Shown: positions 7,331-13,643 of the stretch, piece by piece
Layout of the letters: each line of letters starts with the position of its first letter
Numbering within the stretch: position 1 is the first letter of the stretch
From: an uncultured bacterium
GTDB taxonomy: Bacteria > Vulcanimicrobiota > CADAWZ01
Length of the DNA: 27,320 nt
Direction of reading: 5' to 3'
Assembly: GCA_949288455.1 (NCBI GenBank)
Contig: CASEKF010000012.1
Span: 1-27,320, forward strand
Translations under genes and position numbers: made by a program
Notes under the pieces: model-generated
The model's input: only the letters and a program-made list of their open reading frames with translations
Databases searched by the model: none
Told to the model about the DNA's origin: nothing

Positions 7331-8797
7331 TCAGAAAGTTTTTAAGTATTCCTTAGCGTTAGGACGGAAAATATTATCCATCATGTTTTTATATTCATAA
7401 TAAAATTTTTCATGTTCTTCTTTTGGAAAATCGCTCATGATAATGCCCTTTCTTATTATCTCGTCGAAATGCTGATCAAAGAAAGCGATCATTTTGTCTT
7501 CTATATCCGGGAAATTCTCCGAACAAAACTCTTCAAATTTCTCTATGTCAAAATATTCCCTGCTAAGAGAAATAGCATGATTAAACTTCTCAAGCTTCGT
7601 TTTAGAAGGATCGTTCAACACGTCAAGATATTTGTTCTGCTCCATGTCAATTCTCATATCCTTAGCCGTAACTGCGCAGAAAGACAACCATTTAACCAAA
7701 GCGCATATAAGCCAAGGAAAATGAACGTGAAGCGAAGTAAAATTGGAGTCGGGACATGCGTTAGCAAAATCTATGGGATATATAGATCCGTCTTTTATAA
7801 TAGCCTCGAAAGAATTATATGTCCAACGGTGATACGCGTTGATAAAAAGCGAATAACCCGACAGCCTTTCGTAAATATCCTTATCAAGATTGCTCTTTTC
7901 CGTACTATAATGCTGATGAAGAGGCTTGTCAGGACAAAATATCATAGGGAGCACTTGAGGGCCTACGGACATACAACGTATAAAGACGTCGTAATCTTCG
8001 ATAGCTTCTTGAATATGGAAAGCCTTGCCGTTAGTCTTGTCATATCTTCTATAAAGCTCTTCGAGAGAAGATATTTTATAAACGTCGCTTCCTCCGCCCC
8101 CAAAGGCCTTTTTTAAATAGACCGGATACTTATTGTTAAAATAAGTTTCCATCGTATCTTTTAAATAGTTGCCAAAACAGTAAAATTGTTCTCTCATGAC
8201 GGAAACTTTAGATTCAAATCCAAGCATTCTTTCAAAATCTTTATTAACTCGTTCCCAATCGGTGTATTTTCTGGATTCGTCAAAACCGTATTCCGTATAT
8301 TTTATAATAAGCTCTTGATAAGACTCCCATCTTTCCTGTTCTTTCTGATCCTCCGTATAGGGGGAAAATTGAGGAAGAAGAACGGTCGTAGGCAATCTAT
8401 CCTTCGGATGCATAGCTCTGGCGATCAAATCGTAAGTGCTGTGCTTATCATGATTAGAAAAAGTATTGCTGTGATTAGCTATGCTCATTTGAGAATTGAT
8501 AGCCTGCTGAGCCCAGCATTTATAATAAGAATTCCAATGTATGGTTCTATCGATTATAAAGTCAGCCTCGTCATTTAAGCTTTGGCCGCATAAAATAGGT
8601 TTAGCTATAATCCTTCCGAGCTGAAGCTCATATTTTTTGCCTCTCCAGCTGAGAAGAGGATCAAGAAACCTAAAAAATCCCGTAAGAGCCGGACGCATAG
8701 TCCAATCGAAAGACGCCATAATTTTAATTTTTTTTACGATCACAGGATCGTCGTCATAATTTTTTGTTACACAGTCTTCGCGTTTGATAACAAACAC
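7331..8797 (-). CDS. Uncharacterised ATP-grasp superfamily protein
   Basis: Up to 488 residues with no signal peptide. A cytosolic ATP-grasp fold is indicated by LPTTVLLPQ (135-143), [14 protein letters not shown] with its Gly-rich lid loop (226-239), [18 protein letters not shown] (262-279), and [11 protein letters not shown] (340-350), where Asp and Asn would bind Mg-ATP. ATP-grasp enzymes form amide or thioester bonds through an acyl-phosphate; the substrate here cannot be told. The N-terminal ~130 residues are not recognised. The C-terminal ~120 residues are helical and acidic. The start is unclear: GTG 8797 lies inside an excellent Shine-Dalgarno (AAAAGGAGG), the ATC three codons later is ideally spaced, and the first in-frame ATG (8719) has no site. 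It overlaps the end of gmhB and precedes rqcH, so it belongs to that operon. Confidence 0.8.
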   Translation of the reverse strand: MFVIKREDCVTKNYDDDPVIVKKIKIMASFDWTMRPALTGFFRFLDPLLSWRGKKYELQLGRIIAKPILCGQSLNDEADFIIDRTIHWNSYYKCWAQQAINSQMSIANHSNTFSNHDKHSTYDLIARAMHPKDRLPTTVLLPQFSPYTEDQKEQERWESYQELIIKYTEYGFDESRKYTDWERVNKDFERMLGFESKVSVMREQFYCFGNYLKDTMETYFNNKYPVYLKKAFGGGGSDVYKISSLEELYRRYDKTNGKAFHIQEAIEDYDVFIRCMSVGPQVLPMIFCPDKPLHQHYSTEKSNLDKDIYERLSGYSLFINAYHRWTYNSFEAIIKDGSIYPIDFANACPDSNFTSLHVHFPWLICALVKWLSFCAVTAKDMRIDMEQNKYLDVLNDPSKTKLEKFNHAISLSREYFDIEKFEEFCSENFPDIEDKMIAFFDQHFDEIIRKGIIMSDFPKEEHEKFYYEYKNMMDNIFRPNAKEYLKTF

Positions 8798-9342
8798 CTC
8801 CTTTTAAATATCAGCTCTTTAATATGGAGCGAAGCTTCCCAAAGATTAGCCGCTACAAAAGTCGCTTTAGGAATCTCTTTCTCAAAGTCCGAGCCGTACC
8901 CGGTCGTAACGAGAATGGGATAAGCGCCGATATTGACGGCGGTCAACGCGTCTGAAAGCTTATCGCCTATAACAAAAGAAGAAGATAAATCTATATCATA
9001 ATCTTTGCAAGCCCGTAAAATCATGCCGGGCTTCGGTTTTCTACATAAACAATTATCTTTTTCCAAATGAGGACAATAATACAAGCCGTCGATTCCCGCT
9101 CCGGCATCCTTAAGCAGTTGATACATTCTATCGTTGACCAGCGCAAGATCTTGTTCCGAAAAATAGCCTCTGGCAATCCCGGATTGATTGGATATTACGA
9201 TGAGAAGAAAACCGCATTCTCTGAGCAAATTTAAAGAAGGGGCCGCATCAGGATATAATTCGACTTCGTCCGGATCTGACAAATAATTTTTTTCTTTTAT
9301 TAAAGTTCCGTCTCTATCTAAAAAAACGCATGGTTTCTTCAT
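8767..9342 (-). CDS. gmhB: D-glycero-D-manno-heptose 1,7-bisphosphate 7-phosphatase
   Basis: A 191-residue HAD-superfamily phosphatase of the GmhB/HisB-N type. The nucleophile motif FLDRDGTL (Asp9, Asp11) and motif [13 protein letters not shown] (from 51) are present. The zinc loop has Cys90, His92, Cys98 and Cys100 ([13 protein letters not shown]), and motif IV is GDKLSDA (126-132). GmhB removes the 7-phosphate of heptose bisphosphate during ADP-heptose synthesis for lipopolysaccharide or other heptosylated glycans; the related HisB-N acts on histidinol phosphate. No other heptose gene is nearby, so substrate is inferred from family. The start ATG 9342 overlaps the ankyrin gene's stop as ATGA, suggesting translational coupling. 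The end overlaps the ATP-grasp start region. Its presence fits a diderm envelope. Confidence 0.9.
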   Translation of the reverse strand: MKKPCVFLDRDGTLIKEKNYLSDPDEVELYPDAAPSLNLLRECGFLLIVISNQSGIARGYFSEQDLALVNDRMYQLLKDAGAGIDGLYYCPHLEKDNCLCRKPKPGMILRACKDYDIDLSSSFVIGDKLSDALTAVNIGAYPILVTTGYGSDFEKEIPKATFVAANLWEASLHIKELIFKRRCLLSNAKTV

Positions 9343-10055
9343 TGTTTAAATAAATCTTTAACTCCTTTAACATATGGCGCTATACTTCTGGGAGATTTAG
9401 AGTTTTTAGTTTTTATATCAGGATTGGCTCCCGCTTTATAAAGAGCTTTCGCCGCGACGACATTCCCCCTAAGAACGGCAATATAAAGCGGAGTCCTGCC
9501 TTCGGCGTCTTGAATATCCAGCTTTGCCTTCAGACTTATAAGCATTGAAAGAGGTTTAATATTTCCGGATTCCGCGGCTATGTGAAGAGCGGTTTGGCCA
9601 TTATTTGCTTGAGCGTTGACGTCGGCTCCGTTTCTCGCTAAAAGAGCGACTAAATTTTTATTTCCGCTGTAAGAAGCGGCCTGTATCGGAACGCTTCCGG
9701 ACGAAGATCTCGCGTTAACGTAAGCTCCGGCCTGAATCAGATAAAGAGCGCCTTTTTCAAAACCGACGTAACATGCCTTGTGAAGCGGAGTGTGACCGTT
9801 ATTTGCTACGGCGTTAGGATCAGCTCCAAGCTCCAGCAAAAATCTAAGAACGGTTAAATTTTTCTTATTAGCGGCCACATGTAAAGGAGTCCAGCCATAT
9901 TCATTTTTTTCGTCTTTCATTTCCGGATATTCGCGTAAGAGAGACGCGACAGTTTTTAAATCGCCATCCTCAATAGCTTTATGAATGGGAGCTGCCGAAA
10001 GCGCGACGGAAAAAAACGATAAGAAAACAAAAAGATTTAAAATGAAAAGTTTCAT
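9339..10055 (-). CDS. Exported ankyrin-repeat protein
   Basis: 238 residues: a signal peptide (about 1-21) followed by ankyrin repeats to the C-terminus. Repeat starts are visible at about 54 (WTPLHVAA), 87 (HTPLHKAC), 120 (SVPIQAAS), 153 (QTALHIAA) and 187 (RTPLYIAV). A degenerate capping repeat comes before them (from about 22) and another after (from about 220). Spacing is a regular 33 residues. The repeats make a protein-binding solenoid outside the cytoplasm; the partner is unknown. ATG 10055 has GGAGG five bases upstream. It is the first gene of the run ankyrin-gmhB-ATP-grasp-rqcH-glycosidase-like. The 125 bases upstream, before the insertion element, contain a weak promoter-like pair (TTGAAG, 17 bases, TATCGT). 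Confidence 0.93.
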   Translation of the reverse strand: MKLFILNLFVFLSFFSVALSAAPIHKAIEDGDLKTVASLLREYPEMKDEKNEYGWTPLHVAANKKNLTVLRFLLELGADPNAVANNGHTPLHKACYVGFEKGALYLIQAGAYVNARSSSGSVPIQAASYSGNKNLVALLARNGADVNAQANNGQTALHIAAESGNIKPLSMLISLKAKLDIQDAEGRTPLYIAVLRGNVVAAKALYKAGANPDIKTKNSKSPRSIAPYVKGVKDLFKQ

Positions 10056-10180
10056 GCATTCCTCCGTTTTTTAAAGATAATTTACTATCTAAATTTTGCA
10101 AAAAGAAACGATAAACCTTTTTAATTTAATCTTCAATAAGAAATAAAACGGGGATAACCGTCGATAAGTCAGTTATATGC

Positions 10181-10250
10181 CAAACGCGCCGTACCCCCCT
10201 GCCTTTATGCATTGGGATATAAAGCACGCTTTGTGCTCCCGTCATATACG
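10181..10250 (+). repeat. IS605 left end with subterminal hairpin
   Basis: This resembles the sequence at 11937-12005 over nearly its whole length: CAAACG, GCCGTA, a CCCCTGCC...TTTA...GCA hairpin, GGGATATAA, GCACGCTT and CTCCCGTCATA. The hairpin here has two stem mismatches and is weaker than in the downstream copy. It would be the TnpA-binding left-end structure. Confidence 0.7.
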
Positions 10251-10257
10251 CTTCCTC

Positions 10258-10286
10258 TTGAAGTATATAGAGAATAGCAGTATAAT
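10258..10286 (+). promoter_or_regulatory. Candidate tnpA promoter giving a leaderless mRNA
   Basis: TTGAAG (10258-10263) and a perfect TATAAT (10281-10286) are 17 bases apart. The expected transcription start, seven bases after the -10 box, is the A of the tnpA ATG at 10293. No Shine-Dalgarno precedes tnpA, which agrees with leaderless, weak translation of the transposase. Confidence 0.6.
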
Positions 10287-10292
10287 GTCGCT

Positions 10293-10685
10293 ATGGAATA
10301 TAAGAGCAATAACAATGTGGTATACTCCTGCAAATATCATGTAGTCCGGCGTCCTAAATACCGCCGTAAAGTCTTGGTTAATGGCGTTGACGTTCGCTTA
10401 AAAGAGATGATACAAAAAATCTGTACCGAGTATCGTATCGACGTCATTGAGATGGAAATTATGCCAGATCATGTACATTTGCTCATAGAGGTAGACCCAC
10501 AATTTGGTATTCATAAAGCGGTGAAGCAGATAAAGGGGAGAACCTCTAGAATTTTGAGACAAGAATTTTCCTGGTTGACCGCTAGGCTGCCGACGCTTTG
10601 GACAAACTCGTATTTTGTTTCCACTGTAGGCGGCGCGCCTTTATCTGTTATCAAGCGATACGTCAAAAACCAGAAGAATATGTAA
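10293..10685 (+). CDS. tnpA: IS200/IS605 Y1 transposase TnpA
   Basis: 130 residues, the usual length of the single-domain HUH/Y1 transposase. The HUH metal-binding motif is PDHVH (His60, His62). The catalytic tyrosine is Tyr123 in IKRYVKNQ, with Gln127 four residues on as the third metal ligand. [12 protein letters not shown] is the conserved strand before the tyrosine helix. TnpA cuts and rejoins single-stranded ends at hairpins in the left and right ends and inserts the circular intermediate at a short target on the lagging strand. The start ATG 10293 lacks a Shine-Dalgarno and coincides with the predicted transcription start. tnpB follows after 14 bases. No frameshift or lost residue is seen, so it may be active. 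Confidence 0.96.
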   Translation: MEYKSNNNVVYSCKYHVVRRPKYRRKVLVNGVDVRLKEMIQKICTEYRIDVIEMEIMPDHVHLLIEVDPQFGIHKAVKQIKGRTSRILRQEFSWLTARLPTLWTNSYFVSTVGGAPLSVIKRYVKNQKNM

Positions 10686-10699
10686 AGCGGGGTGAGACT

Positions 10700-11812
10700 A
10701 TGGAATATTCATACAAATTCCGCCTTTATCCGACAAATGCGCAGAGAACTCAAATAGCCCGGAATTTTGGTTGTTGCCGGTATGTATTTAACCGCTTTCT
10801 TGCGCAAAGGCAGGAAAAATACAAAGAAGAAGGAAAAGCCCCCGCGCGATTTCAGCAAGAGAAAGAGTTGACTTCTATAAAACGGGAACTGTCTTGGTTA
10901 AAAGAAGCGGATTCAACATCACTACAAGCAGTTCTTCAAGATTTAGACGTAGCCTTTCAAAACTTCTTTCGCCGCATAAAGCGGGGTGAAAAACCCGGTT
11001 ATCCCCGATTTAAAAGTAAGCGCGACCATCGGCAAAGCTATAAAAGTAAATGCGTAGGGAGAAATATCAAAATTCTGGACAAGTCTGTTCAGCTTCCAAA
11101 GCTGGGAAAAGTGAAATGCCGTATCTCAAAAGAAGTCAAGGGCCGTATTCTCTCCGCTACTGTTAGTCAAAATCCCAGCGGCAAGTATTTTGTCGCTCTC
11201 TGCTGCACTGACGTAGAGATTAACGCTCTGCCCGGCTCCGGGACGGTTGTCGGCCTTGATATGGGATTGAAGTCATTTGCTATCGACTCTTATGGGACGG
11301 AGTATCCTAACCATAAATTTCTGTTCAAAAGCTCCCGTAAACTCGCCAGCCTCCAGCGTCAGCTTTCCCGAAAATCAAGGGGGAGCAATCGCCGCGAAAA
11401 AGCGAGACTTCAAGCGGCTCGTCTACATGAACACATTTCAAATCAACGGCAAGACATGTTGCACAAGCTGTCTACAGACTTAGTGCGCCGGTACGATGTG
11501 ATTTGCATTGAGGACTTAGCCATTAAGAATATGGTAAGGAACCACAAACTGGCGCAGTCTATCTCGGACGTAAGCTGGAGCGAGTTCCGGCGACAACTGA
11601 AGTATAAGGCTCAGTGGTATGGGAAGGTTGTGGTCACGGTAGACCGCTTTTTCCCCTCCTCGCAACTTTGCTCCATATGTGGCGCACAGTGGCCCGGTAC
11701 GAAAGACATCTCTGTTCGGGAATGGATTTGCCCCTTCTGCGGCGCTGTCCACAATCGTGACGCGAATGCCGCAAAGAATATCTTGAATGAAGGTCTGCGC
11801 CTGTTGGCGTAA
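10700..11812 (+). CDS. tnpB: RNA-guided endonuclease TnpB
   Basis: 370 residues from ATG 10700. An in-frame extension upstream overlaps tnpA and is rejected because the protein then begins, as in the family, with [12 protein letters not shown]. Residues 1-110 hold the helix-turn-helix/WED-like region. The split RuvC catalytic residues are all present: Asp187 in GLDMGLKSF, Glu271 in IEDLAIKNM and Asp354 in NRDANAAKN. The zinc-ribbon pairs are Cys324/Cys327 and Cys344/Cys347. TnpB uses an omega-RNA from the element's right end to cut DNA next to a short adjacent motif that matches the insertion target, which favours retention of the element. The family is ancestral to Cas12. All key residues being intact suggests activity; the target motif cannot be fixed from one copy. 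Confidence 0.96.
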   Translation: MEYSYKFRLYPTNAQRTQIARNFGCCRYVFNRFLAQRQEKYKEEGKAPARFQQEKELTSIKRELSWLKEADSTSLQAVLQDLDVAFQNFFRRIKRGEKPGYPRFKSKRDHRQSYKSKCVGRNIKILDKSVQLPKLGKVKCRISKEVKGRILSATVSQNPSGKYFVALCCTDVEINALPGSGTVVGLDMGLKSFAIDSYGTEYPNHKFLFKSSRKLASLQRQLSRKSRGSNRREKARLQAARLHEHISNQRQDMLHKLSTDLVRRYDVICIEDLAIKNMVRNHKLAQSISDVSWSEFRRQLKYKAQWYGKVVVTVDRFFPSSQLCSICGAQWPGTKDISVREWICPFCGAVHNRDANAAKNILNEGLRLLA

Positions 11813-11936
11813 GCCCTATTTAAGGTAGGGCGGGACACGCCCGAACCTATACGCTCGGGGACATCGCGTAAGACTTGCTTGCAAGCGGTGATGGCTGAAC
11901 CGAGAATCCCCCGGCTTTAGCCGTGGGGAGTGTCAA
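11813..11936 (+). ncRNA. Probable omega-RNA scaffold (right end)
   Basis: Between the tnpB stop and the element's end lie several pairings: GCCCTA/TAGGGC (11813-11818 with 11826-11831), an alternative GGGCG/CGCCC, the palindrome GCTTGCAAGC near 11875, and the terminal stem at 11908-11928. The 3' part, with CCGAGAATC, the CGGCTTTAGCCG hairpin and GGGGAGTGTCAA, matches the typical end of IS605 omega-RNAs as I know the family. The RNA would start within or downstream of tnpB, so its 5' end is not known. The guide would begin at 11937, immediately after TCAA. Confidence 0.65.
11908..11928 (+). other. IS605 right-end hairpin with bulged T
   Basis: Eight base pairs (CCCC/GGGG and CGGC/GCCG) close a TTTA loop, with one unpaired T (11924) on the 3' arm. 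This is the geometry TnpA recognises in IS608-type elements. The cleavage-like tetranucleotide TCAA follows at 11933-11936. Confidence 0.75.
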
Positions 11937-12005
11937 CAAACGTGCCGTAAAGCCCCTGCCTTTAGGCATGGGGATATAAGGCACGCTTGGTACTCCCGTC
12001 ATAGA
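11937..12005 (+). repeat. Second left-end-like sequence abutting the right end
   Basis: It starts directly after TCAA and matches the left end at 10181-10250 across about 65 bases. Its hairpin (11953-11973) has CCCC/GGGG and TGCC/GGCA arms, a TTTA loop and one bulged T, so it is a better stem than the element's own left end. No transposase gene follows it. It is either the remnant of a second element inserted in tandem or a trace of end-to-end joining. Confidence 0.65.
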
Positions 12006-12278
12006 CTTGTTCGAAAGTTGTTTGGCGCAGTACGAATATAAAAAAACTTCTGGGACAAGCGGCTTGGAGAAGTCTTCTTAGAACCGAAAAAAAAAAGTCT
12101 TATCTAATATCGACTTAGATAAGGCTTCAATGGAAAAAAATGTTAGTTCCTCTAATTTTCCGTATAATTATTCAATACCAAACATGCCGTAAAAACAGAT
12201 CCGGAAAGGCGAAGGAGCTAAATTAGCGTCAAGCGCTATAACAGATAGCGATCCGCAAAATTAAAAATTTAAGCGCCT
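12006..12278. other. Intergenic spacer between IS605 and nrnA
   Basis: Besides the terminator at 12087-12125, this holds a 13-base sequence at 12179-12191 (CAAACATGCCGTA) close to the outer edge of both left-end copies, and a small hairpin at 12234-12250 (CGCTAT/ATAGCG) just after the nrnA stop. I see no coding sequence. Confidence 0.5.
12087..12125 (-). terminator. Intrinsic terminator of the nusA-infB operon
   Basis: On the minus strand an eleven-position stem (12125-12115 with 12107-12097; core CTTATCTAA/TTAGATAAG, one possible wobble) with a seven-base loop is followed at once by ten T (12096-12087). It lies about 150 bases after the nrnA stop and closes the rimP-to-nrnA operon, so truB and ribF, common next genes in other bacteria, are not part of this transcript. 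Confidence 0.85.
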
Positions 12279-13259
12279 TCAGAGACTTTTAATATTAATA
12301 TCTTCTTTTATTCTGTCCAAAAGTTCGCAAACTTGTCCGTGTCCCGAAAGAGAGCAGCCGCATGCCAAATCATGCCCGCCGCCTCCGTAAAAAACAGCGT
12401 ATTTTCTGACCGGGAACGAAATATCCGAAGAACGAAGGCTGACAGACACGGTACTATCGGGCATTTCGACAAAAAGACAAAAAACTTTGCAGCCTTCGAC
12501 CACGTTCAAATTCTCTATTAAATTATTTAAATCTTTTTTCTGTAAATTATATTTTAAAAGAAGAGAAGAGGGGAGAAATGAATATAACAGCTTTCCTCCC
12601 GAAAGCGACTTAACGGAAGTCATCAATTCGCCCGTAAGCTTCATAAAGGAAAGAGAATTAGATAAGAAAAGGCGCTTCATACATCCGTAAGCGTCGGCGC
12701 CCTTAGATATCAAAATTGACGCTATTTCATGCGATACGGCGGAAACGTTGGAATATTTAAAGCCTCCGGTATCGGAAGCTATGGCAAAATATAAAGCGGA
12801 AGCCATATCCCGATCAATTGACGCGCCTAATTCATTTATCAAAAAAAATATCATCTCTCCTAAAGCTGCGGCCCTATCGTCGACCCAAGAAATATCGGCA
12901 TTGAGAGAATTGCCTTTATGATGATCTAAATTGATAATCTTTTCGGCTCGCTTTAAACCGGAAAAGCTATTCGGAAGACGAGAAAGACTTACGCATTCCA
13001 TTAAAATCGCGCGATCAAAATTTCCGTCCGGCAGAGAGTAAACGAATCTATCCGCGCCTTTAAAAGAAATAAAAGTATCGGGAATAGGATCATGCGAAAG
13101 ACATACGACTTCTATTCCCATTTGCTCCAAAGCGGAGGAAAGCGCTATCATAGATCCTAAATCGTCCCCGTCGATATTGACATGAGGCGCCAGAAAGACC
13201 CTTTTGGCAGTCTTTAAAGATTCCGCGACCTGTCTTAAAGGCGAATGAGAATCATTCAT
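12279..13259 (-). CDS. nrnA: DHH-family oligoribonuclease/pAp phosphatase NrnA
   Basis: 326 residues of the DHH/DHHA1 family. Motif I is APHVNIDGDDLGS (His26, Asp30, Asp32), the DHH motif is at 112-114 (LDHHKGN), motif IV is SDTGGFKYSN (Asp163), and the DHHA1 Gly loop is GGGGHDLACGC (292-302). NrnA degrades 2-5-nucleotide RNAs and can remove the 3'-phosphate of pAp, using Mn ions in the cytosol. Motif II reads LMECVSLSRLP, with Glu-Cys in place of the more common Asp; variants of this kind occur in the family. The start ATG 13259 overlaps the rbfA end by eight bases. It is the last gene of the operon, the usual position after rbfA. Confidence 0.93.
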   Translation of the reverse strand: MNDSHSPLRQVAESLKTAKRVFLAPHVNIDGDDLGSMIALSSALEQMGIEVVCLSHDPIPDTFISFKGADRFVYSLPDGNFDRAILMECVSLSRLPNSFSGLKRAEKIINLDHHKGNSLNADISWVDDRAAALGEMIFFLINELGASIDRDMASALYFAIASDTGGFKYSNVSAVSHEIASILISKGADAYGCMKRLFLSNSLSFMKLTGELMTSVKSLSGGKLLYSFLPSSLLLKYNLQKKDLNNLIENLNVVEGCKVFCLFVEMPDSTVSVSLRSSDISFPVRKYAVFYGGGGHDLACGCSLSGHGQVCELLDRIKEDINIKSL

Positions 13260-13641
13260 CCGATTTATGCTCCGAATCGTTTAATTCATGCAGTTTTTCA
13301 TCGCTCATTCTCGCCTGACTTATCAACGCCGACATTTTTACTCCATATTCGATAGAATCGTCCGGCTCGAAAGAAAGATCCGGTATCCGCCTCAATTTTA
13401 ACTCGGGAGCAATCTCTTTTTTTATATATCCCTTAGCGTTGTTTAAAGCCTTTAAAGAATCTGATTTGGCCTGTTCGTCCCCAAAAAAGCTTACGAAAAC
13501 CTTGGCGTAACGCAAATCCGGAGAAACTTTAACGTCAGTTACGGAAACAAATCCGATCCTGGGATCTTTTAGCCTTGGCAAAGTCTCGCTCACAAGCTCC
13601 TTTATAAGATTGCCGACTCTTTCCAAACGAAAACTTCCCAT
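13252..13641 (-). CDS. rbfA: Ribosome-binding factor A
   Basis: 129 residues, within the family's usual length. The single KH-like fold is seen in RLERVGNLIKELVSETL (5-21), DPRIGFVSVTDVKVSPDLRYAKVFVSF (26-52, split by its strands), and the closing LKLRRIPDLSFEPDDSIEYG helix-strand. RbfA binds the 30S subunit near the 5' end of 16S rRNA and supports late maturation and cold adaptation. ATG 13641 is two bases after the infB stop. A purine-rich site inside infB (AAGGAG) lies about 14 bases upstream, so expression probably depends on coupling to infB. Nothing unusual. Confidence 0.95.
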   Translation of the reverse strand: MGSFRLERVGNLIKELVSETLPRLKDPRIGFVSVTDVKVSPDLRYAKVFVSFFGDEQAKSDSLKALNNAKGYIKKEIAPELKLRRIPDLSFEPDDSIEYGVKMSALISQARMSDEKLHELNDSEHKSDE

Positions 13642-13643
13642 TT

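Larger units (their letters stand above)
10181..11936 (+). mobile_element. IS200/IS605-family element, apparently intact
   Basis: About 1.76 kb. It contains a left-end imperfect hairpin (10196-10216), a promoter, tnpA, tnpB, a structured region and a right-end hairpin (11908-11928), ending in GTGTCAA. The ends are not inverted repeats of each other and no target duplication is seen, as expected for single-strand transposition by Y1 transposases. The right-end stem has a bulged T, as in the helices bound by TnpA of IS608. Both genes are full length with all catalytic residues. The left boundary is set by similarity with the copy at 11937 and could be off by a few bases. The element sits between the ankyrin operon's upstream region and the terminator of the nusA operon and disrupts no gene. 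Confidence 0.88.

Noticed and set aside
7412-8116. A 234-codon plus-strand open frame opposite the ATP-grasp gene
   Set aside because: It lies wholly within a coding region with clear ATP-grasp motifs; its translation is Arg/Phe/Ile-rich with no motif and no ribosome-binding site. An antisense shadow.
10598-10699. N-terminal extension of TnpB overlapping tnpA
   Set aside because: The residues are the tnpA end read in another frame; family members begin at [12 protein letters not shown], matching ATG 10700.
12234-12250. Hairpin after nrnA as terminator
   Set aside because: Only six base pairs and no T tract on the minus strand; the stronger terminator is at 12087-12125.
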